DNA of 64,000 nt from Vibrio sp. FE10. Lineage in GTDB: Bacteria; Pseudomonadota; Gammaproteobacteria; Enterobacterales; Vibrionaceae. Below are positions 49,884 through 59,165 of the stretch, in pieces. Position 1 is the first letter of the stretch. Every line of letters begins with the position of its first letter. The stretch is taken from contig NZ_AP028068.1 of assembly GCF_030297155.1 (NCBI RefSeq), positions 1,054,001-1,118,000 on the forward strand, given 5' to 3'. Under the pieces are notes generated by a model. The model searched no databases and had not been told where the DNA came from. It saw only the letters and a program-made list of their open reading frames with translations. The position numbers and the translations under genes are program-made.

Positions 49884-50624
49884 TTACTGGTTAAAACTTT
49901 CGGTGAACTTAACAATTCGGCCTGCATTGACACCTTTATCACTGCGACCAATTCGAGACACACTACGAATATCGATGCGGCTTTTGTTGTTTATTGGGGT
50001 AATTTGAACGACCACATCGTCCATAAAGCCAAAGAACATCGTTTGAGCTGTCGCTTCAAAGCGTAATGCTTCAGGGAATCTTGCAACAATTTCCCAACCT
50101 TTCTTCTGCGCAACATCCAGAGCTTTTTCGTATGCATCTTCAGCAGAGAGGTTAGACTGAATTGGCTTAATGTATGGGTACAACTTCCTCTGTACTGCTG
50201 CAACTTCCTCCCCTGCATAAATCAGAGAGTTTTTGGCACCGGCACGCGTATCATCCAGCACTAAAAATTTAGGTGGGTTTGTGGTATCGGTTGTGATGTC
50301 ATGAATTGCAGGCCCACGTTTCATGGGGTGAATCATGCCATGGATCATTGGCGCGACGAGGCCAAGCCCTATGAATGCCGCAACCAGAGATTTGATAGCC
50401 CCAGTACGATTACGAGTAACACATTGGTAGGTGATCCCGAGGGTACTTAACGCGAGCAAAGAGAGGCCGATTGGGTTGAGATAATTGCGAATATAACCAA
50501 AGCCAACAATAGGATCCCATAAGCCCATGCGAGCTCCAAAGATCATTAGTGCAACCACTAGCACAGCAGCAAAAGCGATGACTAATAATAGTGTTCCAAT
50601 ACGAGAGGTACGCTTGTTTGTCAT
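49884..50624 (-). CDS. DUF1499 membrane protein
   Basis: The 246-residue product has three N-terminal helices (IGTLLLVIAFAAVLVVALMIF; YLNPIGLSLLALSTLGITYQ; IKSLVAAFIGLGLVAPMI) then a soluble domain of the DUF1499 type (GWEIVARFPEALRFEATAQT; FGFMDDVVVQITPINNKSRIDIRSVSRIGRSDKGVN). ATG 50624 has AAAGGA upstream; the longer frame is not supported. It lies 90 bp after the RND pump gene on the same strand and may be cotranscribed. Function unknown. Confidence 0.85.
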   Translation of the reverse strand: MTNKRTSRIGTLLLVIAFAAVLVVALMIFGARMGLWDPIVGFGYIRNYLNPIGLSLLALSTLGITYQCVTRNRTGAIKSLVAAFIGLGLVAPMIHGMIHPMKRGPAIHDITTDTTNPPKFLVLDDTRAGAKNSLIYAGEEVAAVQRKLYPYIKPIQSNLSAEDAYEKALDVAQKKGWEIVARFPEALRFEATAQTMFFGFMDDVVVQITPINNKSRIDIRSVSRIGRSDKGVNAGRIVKFTESFNQ

Positions 50625-50714
50625 TTCTATCCTTTGAAAATGTTTAGAGAGTAATGATGAGCCACTCCTAGGCTCACCATATCTCATTTTGTTAGTACTT
50701 GGTTTTGTGATTGC

Positions 50715-53700
50715 TCAGTTTGGTTGTTCGGCTTTGTTTGCGATTTCTGCCTTGTCATCTGACTTGAACAGTTTGCAGATCAAGACAAAAAACAATGGCG
50801 CGAAGTAAATGACCAATAACGTCGCTCCCATCATGCCGCCAAGAACAGACGTACCGATCGCGTTACGAGCATTAGCACCCGCTCCCGTACTCAGCACCAA
50901 AGGCAACACGCCGAGTCCAAACGCCAGTGATGTCATGATTATCGGGCGCAGACGCATTTCACAGGCTTGTACCGTTGCATCAATAATGTTGACGCCTTTT
51001 TCATAAAGCTCTTTTGCAAACTCAACAATCAGAATTGCGTTTTTGGCGGTTAAACCAATAGTAGTCAAAACGCCCACTTGGAAGTAAACATCGTTCTCTA
51101 GCCCTCGCAACATGATCGCAGCCAGTGCGCCGAGTATCCCTAATGGAACCACCAGAATAATCGCAATTGGAATGCTCCAGCTTTCATACAAAGCGGCTAA
51201 GCAGAGGAAAACCATCAAGATGGAGATCGCGTACAGAATTGGCGCTTGGTTTCCAGCTTCGATCTCTTGATAGGACATTCCCGTCCAGCTCACCTGTACA
51301 TCGTTTGAAATCTCTGCGGCTAATCTATCGATTTCATCCATCGCTTCACCAGTACTGTAACCAGAAGCTGCTTCACCGACGATTTCTACTGCAGGGTTGC
51401 CGTTATAACGTTGTAACTGTGGTGAGCCTTGACCCCAGTGATAAGTACTGAAAGCTGAGATTGGCACCATCTCACCGTTGTTGTTACGCACAAACCATAA
51501 GTTCAGGTCTTCTGGTGTCATGCGATATTCAGCATCGGCTTGAATGTAAACCTTCTTAGAGCGACCACGATCGATGAAGTCATTCACGTATGACGATGCC
51601 CAAGCAATTGACAATGATTGGTTGATGTCATCAATATCTAAACCGAGCACTTTGGCTTTTTCATAGTCAACATCAAGGAACAGTTGTGCAGTATCCTCAA
51701 GGCCATTTGGTCTTGTATTTTGTAACAATGGGCTTTGAGCCGCCGCCGCCAGTAACTGGTTTCTGAACTCAATCAGTTTGTCATGGCCAACAGCCCCCAC
51801 GTCTTCTAGGTAGAAGTTAAAACCCGTTGAAGTACCAAGTTCTCGAATTGCTGGGCTACTAAAAGCAAAGATCTGTGCATGTTTGTAATTTGAAAACTCA
51901 CCCATTACACGGCCGATAATGGAATCAACATCGGTTCCGGGTTCAGTCCTTTCTGACCAATCTTTCATGCCAATAAATGCCATCGCTGCATTTTGCCCAG
52001 AGCCTGAAAAGTTGAATCCAGACACGGTAAACACGTGGTCGACAGTATGTGATTCGTTCTCTTCAAAATAATCTTTGATATCCAACATCACTTCTTGCGT
52101 TTTTTGTAATGTGGTCCCTGTTGGTGTGGTGACCATCACCATGAAGTCACCTTGGTCTTCATTTGGCAAAAATGAACTTGGTAGCACGTTGTATAGGTAA
52201 GCCGTGCCGGCAAAAAGCATTAGATAAACAAAAACGAAGCGCAGTGGACGTTGTAAAGCGTGTTTAACTGAACCTCGGTATTGGCTGGAGAGCTTGTCGA
52301 ACCCTCGGTTAAACAGTGCAAAAAATTTATTGCTCGATGTTTTATCGACAGGCTTTAGAAGCGTTGCGCACAATACGGGAGTCAGAATCAATGCCACAAC
52401 AACAGATAACACCATTGCTGAAACTATCGTCAAAGAGAATTGTTGGTAGATAACGCCCGTTGACCCTGACATGAAGGCCATAGGAATAAATACAACCGAC
52501 AACACCATCGTAATACCGATTAAGGCACTGGTAATTTGTCCCATTGATTTTTTGGTTGCTTCAAGAGGAGATAGGTTCTCTTCATGCATTAAACGTTCAA
52601 CGTTTTCCACAACAACAATGGCGTCATCAACCAGAAGGCCGATAGCTAAGACTAAACCAAACATGGTGAGTGTATTGATCGAGAACCCCAGCATGGCCAT
52701 AACACCGAAGGTGCCAAGCAGTACGACTGGTACGGCGATGGTTGGGATTAAAGTTGCTCGTAAGTTTTGCAAAAACAGCAACATTACGACAAATACAAGC
52801 CCAACCGCTTCAAAAAGGGTTTTGACCACTTCACTGATGGATAAACGGATAAATAAGTTATTGTCGGTGGTTTTAACCAGTTCTAGTCCATCCGGAAAAC
52901 CTTTTGAAAGTTGTTCAAGTTTTGCATCAACCGCATTTTGTGTGTCTAACGAGTTCGCGCCGGTAGCAAGGGTGATAGCAATACCGGAAGAGTCCTTACC
53001 CATGTAAGCAGGAATAGATGAAGATTCTTCACTGGCTAACTCGACACGTGCGACGTCTTTGAGCTTAATTTGAGAGCCGTCACTGTCGACTTTGATTAAG
53101 ATATCTTCAAACTCTTCAACGCTGGTTAGTAGGCTTTGCGCCGTGATACTGGCATTAATTAACTGAGAATCAACAGCAGGCGTTCCGCCCAATTGCCCAA
53201 CGGTAACTTGGCTGTTTTGAACCGATACTGCATTCGAAACATCAACAGGCGTAAGGCTATAGCTGTTCAATTTTGCAGGGTCTAACCAGATACGCATCGC
53301 ATAAGATGGGCCGAAAATAGTCACTTCGCCCACACCGTTCACACGGCTTAGGATGTCCTTAATGTTTGAGTTAGCGTAATCTTGAATATCTCCCGCACTC
53401 ATGCTGCCGTCAGGAGAATATAAGTTGGTTACCGACATAAAACCTGACGTACTCTTGGTGACAGAAGTACCTTGATTTTGTACCGCTGTCGGCAGGCGAT
53501 TACTCACTTGCTGTAAGCTGTTCTGCACCTGTACCTGAGCGATATCGGGGTCGGTATCTGCACTAAACGTCAAGGTAACACTCGCACTACCAGAAGAGTC
53601 ACTTTTAGACGCCATGTATAACAAGTTATCTAACCCTGTCATGCCTTGTTCGATGACCTGAGTAACGCTGTCTTCAATTGTTTTTGCTGAAGCACCAGGG

Positions 53701-53852
53701 TAAGACGTTGAAATGGTCACGGCTGGCGGTGCAATTGTTGGGTATTGTGCGACTGGCAAAGAGACGATAGCCGCAATGCCTGAAAGCATAATGACAATGG
53801 ATATCACCCAAGCAAAGATCGGTCTGTTAATAAAAAAGTTCGATAAGGACAT
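50715..53852 (-). CDS. RND multidrug efflux transporter, HAE1 (AcrB-like)
   Basis: This inner-membrane proton-driven efflux pump has 1045 residues (AcrB 1049). Hallmarks: N-terminal [20 protein letters not shown], two large periplasmic loops, the proton-relay pair [18 protein letters not shown] in TM4, and the relay Lys in TM10 ([20 protein letters not shown]). The adaptor gene lies three bases upstream. No outer-membrane channel gene is in the operon, so TolC is probably shared. Substrates cannot be named. Confidence 0.96.
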   Translation of the reverse strand: MSLSNFFINRPIFAWVISIVIMLSGIAAIVSLPVAQYPTIAPPAVTISTSYPGASAKTIEDSVTQVIEQGMTGLDNLLYMASKSDSSGSASVTLTFSADTDPDIAQVQVQNSLQQVSNRLPTAVQNQGTSVTKSTSGFMSVTNLYSPDGSMSAGDIQDYANSNIKDILSRVNGVGEVTIFGPSYAMRIWLDPAKLNSYSLTPVDVSNAVSVQNSQVTVGQLGGTPAVDSQLINASITAQSLLTSVEEFEDILIKVDSDGSQIKLKDVARVELASEESSSIPAYMGKDSSGIAITLATGANSLDTQNAVDAKLEQLSKGFPDGLELVKTTDNNLFIRLSISEVVKTLFEAVGLVFVVMLLFLQNLRATLIPTIAVPVVLLGTFGVMAMLGFSINTLTMFGLVLAIGLLVDDAIVVVENVERLMHEENLSPLEATKKSMGQITSALIGITMVLSVVFIPMAFMSGSTGVIYQQFSLTIVSAMVLSVVVALILTPVLCATLLKPVDKTSSNKFFALFNRGFDKLSSQYRGSVKHALQRPLRFVFVYLMLFAGTAYLYNVLPSSFLPNEDQGDFMVMVTTPTGTTLQKTQEVMLDIKDYFEENESHTVDHVFTVSGFNFSGSGQNAAMAFIGMKDWSERTEPGTDVDSIIGRVMGEFSNYKHAQIFAFSSPAIRELGTSTGFNFYLEDVGAVGHDKLIEFRNQLLAAAAQSPLLQNTRPNGLEDTAQLFLDVDYEKAKVLGLDIDDINQSLSIAWASSYVNDFIDRGRSKKVYIQADAEYRMTPEDLNLWFVRNNNGEMVPISAFSTYHWGQGSPQLQRYNGNPAVEIVGEAASGYSTGEAMDEIDRLAAEISNDVQVSWTGMSYQEIEAGNQAPILYAISILMVFLCLAALYESWSIPIAIILVVPLGILGALAAIMLRGLENDVYFQVGVLTTIGLTAKNAILIVEFAKELYEKGVNIIDATVQACEMRLRPIIMTSLAFGLGVLPLVLSTGAGANARNAIGTSVLGGMMGATLLVIYFAPLFFVLICKLFKSDDKAEIANKAEQPN

Positions 53853-53855
53853 GGT

Positions 53856-55019
53856 TTATTCCTCGCTCGCCAAAGCAGGAACAGCGCTGCTTGTACTGTT
53901 ATCGACAACAACTGCAATATCATTTTTCATGTTGATAATATTAGTGATGACGATTTGCTCACCGCTAGATAGTCCTTCTTTAACTACCCAACCGTTGCCA
54001 ACTTCATTACTGAGAACCACTGATTTTTTTACTGTCTTTTTGTCTTGGTTGACCACAAAAACGGAAGGCTCACCAGACTGACTTCTTACCACTGCAGATT
54101 GAGGAACGACAAGGTAGCCTCGTGCTTCTGGCATTGAAATATGGGCGCGAACGTACATACCTGCGAGTAAAGTATTGTCAGGGTTTGGAATGATGGCACG
54201 TAGCGTTACCGTACCTGTTGAGTCCGAGACTAGCGTGTCGGAAAACTCTAAATGGCCTACTTCATCATACGCACTGCCGTCTTCTAACGTGATGGTTACT
54301 GGGATCTCCGCATCTTTGTCGGTGAAGGTCGCAAACTCTTTTTTGATTTTGGTAATCGCTAACGAAGATTGCTGCATATCCACGTAAACATTCGCGGTTT
54401 GCACAATTGTCGTCAGGTAAGAAGACTGTTCAGAGGTCAACAAAGAACCTTCCGATACCAAAGAGAGGCCAGCTTGACCTGAGATAGGTGCTTTGATTTT
54501 GGTGTAAGACAGTTCAATGTTGGCATAATCCAATTCCGCTTGGCGGATCGCGACTTCAGCTTGAGCTTCTTTGTAAAGCGCATCGGCATCATCAAAATCT
54601 TGCTGACTGGTCAGTTTTTTTCTTAATAGTTCTTTATAACGAAGTGCCGTTTTTCGAGCGGTATCTTCGCTCGTGAGTGCTTTCGCTAATTGGGCTTGTG
54701 CGCTATTAACGTTGGATTGATAAGTGGTTGGGTCAATTTCATAAAGTACTGCATCGGCTTCTACCTGAGAACCCTCTTTGTATAGACGGCTTTTGAGAAT
54801 ACCCGTTACCTGAGGTCTCACTTCTGCTTGCTTAAACGCAGCAATTCGCCCTGGCAACTCGGTAGTTAAACGCAGTGTTGTTGGGGTCAAGTCTAAAACA
54901 TCAACATGAATAGGACCTGGAGCTGGTCGTTGTTCCATAGCTTGTTCGCCACAGCCTAATATTAGAGAACTGGAGAGAAGTAAACCCAAAGGCAATCTTA
55001 ACGCGTGGGGTAGAGACAT
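53856..55019 (-). CDS. RND efflux periplasmic adaptor (membrane fusion) protein
   Basis: This is the AcrA-like adaptor linking the RND pump to the outer-membrane channel. The 387-residue product has a lipoprotein signal (LLLSSSLILGCGEQ), barrel-sandwich lipoyl halves around a helical hairpin (about 65-205; RPQVTGILKSRLYKEGSQVEAD before and IKAPISGQAGLSLVSEGSLL after), then beta-barrel and membrane-proximal domains. It ends three bases before the pump start. No local repressor gene of the TetR type is seen upstream. Confidence 0.95.
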   Translation of the reverse strand: MSLPHALRLPLGLLLSSSLILGCGEQAMEQRPAPGPIHVDVLDLTPTTLRLTTELPGRIAAFKQAEVRPQVTGILKSRLYKEGSQVEADAVLYEIDPTTYQSNVNSAQAQLAKALTSEDTARKTALRYKELLRKKLTSQQDFDDADALYKEAQAEVAIRQAELDYANIELSYTKIKAPISGQAGLSLVSEGSLLTSEQSSYLTTIVQTANVYVDMQQSSLAITKIKKEFATFTDKDAEIPVTITLEDGSAYDEVGHLEFSDTLVSDSTGTVTLRAIIPNPDNTLLAGMYVRAHISMPEARGYLVVPQSAVVRSQSGEPSVFVVNQDKKTVKKSVVLSNEVGNGWVVKEGLSSGEQIVITNIINMKNDIAVVVDNSTSSAVPALASEE

Positions 55020-55269
55020 AATGAAACCTTATCCTAGAAGCATAATTACAAATATAAGAAAAAGAATAGCAGCTGCATGGTTAAGGCAGGGTTAAGGCTC
55101 AGGTTTTTGTTTTGATAAATTATGAGGTCTTTGGAAAAGGATGAAGGCTCTTCCCCAACAACTTAGGCAGCGTGCGTATTTACTATTGATTACAAAGAAA
55201 AGGAACAAGTTAAGGTGATTAGTTCTCCGGTTGTGTTAGTTCTTACCTTGTGTTGTTTGTTTTATTGAT

Positions 55270-55357
55270 TTAGTACCCCGTCAGCTCCATATATCCAGTA
55301 CCTGAGTGTGTTCCTTCAATCACAATAGAACCTTCCCAATAGGGAACTGATAGGGGC
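55270..55357 (-). pseudogene. 3' fragment of a second attH gene
   Basis: On the minus strand the last 28 codons of an AttH homologue are readable (PLSVPYWEGSIVIEGTHSG...TGYMELTGY, stop). Against the intact attH at 43833, 24 of 28 residues are identical. Homology ends abruptly at about 55357. The rest of the gene and its ABC partners are absent, so this is a deletion or recombination remnant. Confidence 0.88.
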
Positions 55358-55862
55358 GGTTACGAGTTTTTTGATTTACTCGGGCGATCAAAGAGTGGCA
55401 AGCTCGATTTTATTTTGGACGATGGGAGGCTTAGGGCTTGCTCGTTGGAATAACTTAATTTTTGCCTTAATTGGCGTGTTGTGTCTTATTGTTTTAGTGA
55501 TTAAACGTTATCGCGAACTCGACACTTTGTTAGTGAGTGAACAGACCACAAGCTCATTAGGGATCAATGTTCACCGCCTGCAAAGTGAGATTTTTCTTTG
55601 TTGTGCGTTTTGCACTGCATCGATTGTTTCAATGACGGGCGTGGTGGGCTTTATTGGCTTGATGGTGCCTCATCTTGTTCGACCGTTTTCAGGTGTGACT
55701 CACAAGCGAGCTATTCCTTTGATCGCCTTGTGGGGATCGGTTCTCTTATTGTTTGAGGATTTAGTCAGTCGAACCATATTAGCGCCACAAGAATTGCCTG
55801 TTGGGATTGTGACAGCGGCGCTAGGTGGGTTGTTTGTCTTATATCTTGTTTGGCGCAAGTAG
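55358..55862 (+). pseudogene. C-terminal half of a FecCD-type iron/siderophore ABC permease
   Basis: About 163 residues remain: YSGDQRVASSILFWTMGGL followed by the family's last helices, including the QSEIFLCCAFCTAS and GVVGFIGLMVPHLVRPFSG signature and the end TAALGGLFVLYLVWRK. FecCD/BtuC permeases are about 330 residues, so the N-terminal half is missing. It abuts the attH fragment and has no own start, ATPase or binding-protein gene. Non-functional in all likelihood. Confidence 0.85.
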
Positions 55863-55901
55863 CTTGTTTATTGAATCAGGGAAACTCATCAAAAATGGAG
55901 C

Positions 55902-56333
55902 TTAGGAACGGCTCCAAGCTCCAATCAGTTGGGCACTTTCGATCTCTATTCTTGGGGTTGAAAGTGCCTTCTTAGATCCATGCAAACCTAAACCGGAAGC
56001 AAGATGATCTTGCGATCTTGCTTCTACTGCCTCTTTTGGGCTTGTGATGGTGTGTAGCTGCCACTCTGAGAGGCAACGATGAGACATTAGCAACCACAGA
56101 TGTGTAAGTTGGCAACTCCTTTCCGCAGGAGGGTTGGCATATTGCTTTTCATCAGCTTTCTTCAGTGTGCTCTCGGTTTGAGCTTTGTATTCTAACTGTA
56201 TTGCTCTTTGAAGAGCGTCATTCCCATTCTTGCACTGTTGCAATTTTAATTCGTATTTGGAGGTATTAATCATTCCAATGGCCGTCGTTAAAATTGATTT
56301 GGGTGGGTTGTTGTTTAAAGCATCGGCTCGCAA
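55902..56333 (-). CDS. Doubtful hypothetical protein
   Basis: The open frame has no recognised domain and no signal peptide. A candidate start is at MINTSKYELKLQQC (about 56273). The end overlaps a small hairpin (GGAGC / GCTCC), as if the frame had lost its stop. Composition is only moderately protein-like. It may be a decayed gene. Confidence 0.3.
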   Translation of the reverse strand: MRADALNNNPPKSILTTAIGMINTSKYELKLQQCKNGNDALQRAIQLEYKAQTESTLKKADEKQYANPPAERSCQLTHLWLLMSHRCLSEWQLHTITSPKEAVEARSQDHLASGLGLHGSKKALSTPRIEIESAQLIGAWSRS

Positions 56334-56365
56334 CGTTAAGTTAGAATTGGAAAGCGAACATCATC

Positions 56366-56836
56366 ATGAAAAAACTTATTGCCTTCACATTGATTTTACT
56401 GGGTGCAGCGTTCGGTGCTAATGCCAGTACCTATGAAGAGCTCAGTTGGGATGACCTTATTCCAGAAAGTGAAAAGACGATGCAATATAACTTCGGAGGC
56501 GAAGCTTCCGCTAAGCAATCTCTAGTTAGACATGCAATTCGCCCTGAGTTGAATCAGAGAAAAATTAGGATTGCCGGATATTTTGTTCCATTAGAATCTG
56601 ATGGTGAAACGATCTCGCAGCTCCTACTCGTTCCCTATGCGGGTGCGTGCATTCATGTGCCACCGCCACCAGAAAATCAAATCATTTATGTGCAATTCAA
56701 AGAGCCAATGCCTATAGAAAAATTCCAAAGCGTCATTTATGTGAGTGGGACCATCAAGGCAGAGGTTACGGTTAACGAGTTAGCAAATAGAGTGGGATAT
56801 TCTTTGGAAGGCTTGGAAGTTGAGCCATACGAATAA
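56366..56836 (+). CDS. DUF3299 secreted/periplasmic protein
   Basis: The 156-residue product has a signal peptide (KKLIAFTLILLGAAFGANAS), then STYEELSWDDLIPESE and the core RIAGYFVPLESDGETISQLLLVPYAGACIHVPPPPENQ, typical of DUF3299 with its AGACIH-PPPP-NQ motif. Relatives are often encoded beside MacB-type ABC transporters; none is adjacent here, so it may be an orphan left by the local rearrangement. The ribosome binding site is weak (GGAAAG about 12 bases upstream). Confidence 0.82.
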   Translation: MKKLIAFTLILLGAAFGANASTYEELSWDDLIPESEKTMQYNFGGEASAKQSLVRHAIRPELNQRKIRIAGYFVPLESDGETISQLLLVPYAGACIHVPPPPENQIIYVQFKEPMPIEKFQSVIYVSGTIKAEVTVNELANRVGYSLEGLEVEPYE

Positions 56837-56887
56837 CCTCGTAATGTTCGCAGGGAGTGTGTCAACTATTGTGAAGCTAGAGGTTTA

Positions 56888-57304
56888 TTACAGACCTGAT
56901 AGAAAAAAACCTGCTTCGGCAGGTTTCTTTGTTTGGATTACTCTCCTTTGGAAGATCAAGTCTCTGGCATTTGAGTTTCCTCTAAATTGAAGAGTGAGTC
57001 GTATCCTAGGTATTTTCAATACAAGGGGGGTAATTACGATTACGAATTCCCCCATGACTTCCAAGATTGCCTCGGTTATTTCAGCGTCGCTATTTTTAAA
57101 GTTGCACTCGATAAGTTGGCTATCATTGATCGCATTAAGCTTGGAGTCATGCTCGATCACAACGATTGAGTATTTGGTTGTAGCGTGCTCGCTAGAAACC
57201 ATGACTTCGTAGATGCGATTCCCGTCTTCATCCGTGTCAATTGGTATAGTCATACCTGATACGTAAACTTCCGCTCCAAGGAAGAAAGGTTCGTGTTCTA
57301 TCAA
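56888..57304 (-). CDS. Hypothetical protein reading through its own terminator
   Basis: The 138-codon frame has coherent soluble sequence (FFLGAEVYVSGMTIPIDTDE; YSIVVIEHDSKLNAINDSQL) but both ends are irregular. The annotated start is a TTG; sensible protein-like sequence continues upstream in frame (KRIEQIHQLPLREIL) without an ATG, GTG or TTG. At the other end the last residues (KKPAEAGFFLSGL) are encoded by a terminator hairpin at 56903-56930. It is therefore probably a degraded gene or one with a lost stop codon. No family recognised. Confidence 0.5.
   Translation of the reverse strand: MIEHEPFFLGAEVYVSGMTIPIDTDEDGNRIYEVMVSSEHATTKYSIVVIEHDSKLNAINDSQLIECNFKNSDAEITEAILEVMGEFVIVITPLVLKIPRIRLTLQFRGNSNARDLIFQRRVIQTKKPAEAGFFLSGL
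56903..56930 (-). terminator. Bidirectional terminator with TTCG tetraloop
   Basis: AAACCTGC / GCAGGTTT around a TTCG tetraloop, with seven A before and TTTCTTTG after. It lies inside the annotated frame of the minus-strand hypothetical gene and downstream of the DUF3299 gene. Confidence 0.85.
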
Positions 57305-57638
57305 GATTTCACGCAGCGGTAGTTGATGAATTTGTTCAATTCTTTTGCGTTGCTTGTAGCTGAAATTTCATTCTTTTTACTCTTGCACTCAAGCAATAAT
57401 CAAAACGACTTCGAGCCATTTATCTAAACCTGCACACAAAATAAACTCTCTCCCTAAATCGACTATCGAATAAAGCGTTAATCAAGGATCGCGTTGAAAG
57501 ACCACCGACGGCTGCGGCTAGGCGGGGTTCATTCATCCTTGATTTAACCTTCAGACACCTATGAATTGCTTGAGATTGAATCTAATAAAACTTCGTTCTT
57601 ATTCCTTGTGTCATCAGTAATTAACAGTAAGAAAAATA
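57305..57638. other. Upstream region of the three-gene envelope cassette
   Basis: These 334 bp hold a leader at about 57381-57475 that resembles the region upstream of the DUF3187 gene (about 61013-61095), and the 72-bp inverted-repeat element at 57477-57548. No other gene is supported. Confidence 0.5.
57477..57548. repeat. 72-bp element bounded by near-perfect inverted repeats
   Basis: GTTAATCAAGGAT (57477-57489) is the inverted copy of ATCCTTGATTTAAC (57535-57548), with one bulged base. The inner 45 bases are notably GC-rich in an AT-rich surround. It could be a structured RNA, an operator or a miniature mobile remnant. Confidence 0.6.
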
Positions 57639-59075
57639 ATGAAAAAATTAGTCACTATATCATTGACACTATTGATGGTTGGATGCAGTTCTCCTGACTC
57701 TCCGGCTGATCGTGAACAAGCTCGCCAAAAGGTCAACAAAGTTTCAAATGAGGTCGTTAACAGGATCAGCGAGCACTATGTTGAGGTTCCGGAACAGATG
57801 GAATATGCCTACGGGTACGCGACTGTGCGAATGTCTGAGGTTCAACTTCCTATATTAGGTAAGTCATCAGGGATTGGATCCATATACAACAATACTGATG
57901 GTACTGTTACGTATATTGACGTCGATAAATATGACTTAGGTGCGGGGCTTGCGCTGCATCAATATGATGGCATCGCCATATTTGATACTGAGGAACAGTT
58001 GGAAGCCTATAAAGAGGGTAACTGGCATTTATCCTTTGCAGCAAATGCTAACCTTGGTGGCAGTGGCGGAAGGTCAAAAGCCACTATTTTAGATGGTGAC
58101 CTTGATGTTCCAGTATATCTACTCGATTATTCTGGTGCTTCTGCGGGGACAAGTGCACAAGTTATGTCTACGTCCATCAACTATGACCTGACTGAGACTG
58201 GCTTGGGTGATCGTCAGACTGCAAACAAAGAAGTTGAAAAGACAACAACTGCCAAGAATTGGAATCGTGCTCTTCCATTTTATGCACAAAACGTTATTGA
58301 TAAAGGCTATTCATTGCCTAAGCCTTTCGGGGTCAGTGTCGTTTATACAGATACTTACCAGTATATGGACATCACAGGTTTAAATGTAGGTATCAACGGT
58401 TCCCAAAAGTACCCAATTGATTTTGTATCCTTTCACAACAGCAGTAATGACACTCAATCTCCCCAATTAAAATTGGACGCTTGGTTGTTCCCTTTTATGA
58501 ATGTGTTTGGGTCGGTTGGGAAAATAAGTGGTACAGCTGATCTTGGTATTCAATTTAGTGGTGACGATCTTGTTGGGCAACTTGGAACAGACTGTAGTGG
58601 AAGGCTTAAGCCCTTTGTATGTCGTTTAAGGGGTAAAGATCCGCTTTATAACGTCACTGCTGACTTGAGAGGCACCAACTATACAGTCGGAACTATTCTA
58701 GCTACTGGGTGGCATGATTATTTCTTTACTGTACCGATGTCGGCGACCTACGCAGATATGCGTAAAAATGATGCTGAAGGTTTAATTGTTAATATTACTC
58801 CTCGTATTGGTAAAGTATTTCCTGTTAAAGGATCCCAATCTATTGCGCTATATACTGGTGCAACATATATCGATAGTACTTTAACGCTAACGGGAACTTA
58901 TACCTATGAAGGTGTTGGGATAGATTACAACGTAAAGCAAAGTAATGTCGATAAATGGTCCGGTCTGGTTGGTGCTAATTATACGTTCAATAAGGATTGG
59001 TCTGTATCTGCTGAATATGGGTGGGTAAGCGATCGTAAACACCAATTCGTATCTACATTAAATCGAAGATTTTAA
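57639..59075 (+). CDS. SYLF-like / beta-barrel outer-membrane lipoprotein
   Basis: The 478-residue product has a lipoprotein signal (LTLLMVGCSS, Cys near 16). Residues of about 55-155 resemble the SYLF/Ysc84 lipid-binding domain: SGIGSIYNNTDGTVTYIDVD, YDLGAGLALHQYDGIAIFDT and GNWHLSFAANANLGGSGG. From about 235 onward come alternating amphipathic strands and a terminal NRRF, as in outer-membrane barrels. Such a fusion is unusual. It is the first gene of a probable operon with a patatin-like lipoprotein and a glycine-zipper protein, 90 bp and 35 bp apart. AT-rich codon use differs from the core genes here. It may bind or translocate lipids at the outer membrane. Confidence 0.75.
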   Translation: MKKLVTISLTLLMVGCSSPDSPADREQARQKVNKVSNEVVNRISEHYVEVPEQMEYAYGYATVRMSEVQLPILGKSSGIGSIYNNTDGTVTYIDVDKYDLGAGLALHQYDGIAIFDTEEQLEAYKEGNWHLSFAANANLGGSGGRSKATILDGDLDVPVYLLDYSGASAGTSAQVMSTSINYDLTETGLGDRQTANKEVEKTTTAKNWNRALPFYAQNVIDKGYSLPKPFGVSVVYTDTYQYMDITGLNVGINGSQKYPIDFVSFHNSSNDTQSPQLKLDAWLFPFMNVFGSVGKISGTADLGIQFSGDDLVGQLGTDCSGRLKPFVCRLRGKDPLYNVTADLRGTNYTVGTILATGWHDYFFTVPMSATYADMRKNDAEGLIVNITPRIGKVFPVKGSQSIALYTGATYIDSTLTLTGTYTYEGVGIDYNVKQSNVDKWSGLVGANYTFNKDWSVSAEYGWVSDRKHQFVSTLNRRF

Positions 59076-59165
59076 AACCGTTCTAGATTAGTCTCTGTTT
59101 AATTTTTAGCATTAATAGTCTGGATAGATAATATCTAATATAAATTGTTAGTTTGAGAAATTACA

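Noticed and set aside
52471..53007. 178-residue plus-strand frame opposite the RND pump gene
   Set aside because: Thr/Ser-rich shadow of the membrane-protein coding strand; no independent evidence.
56230..56421. Plus-strand frame ending inside the DUF3299 gene
   Set aside because: It might be the tail of a lost upstream gene (KIDLGGLLFKASARNVKLEL looks protein-like), but it is too short and continues into the DUF3299 signal peptide in another frame.
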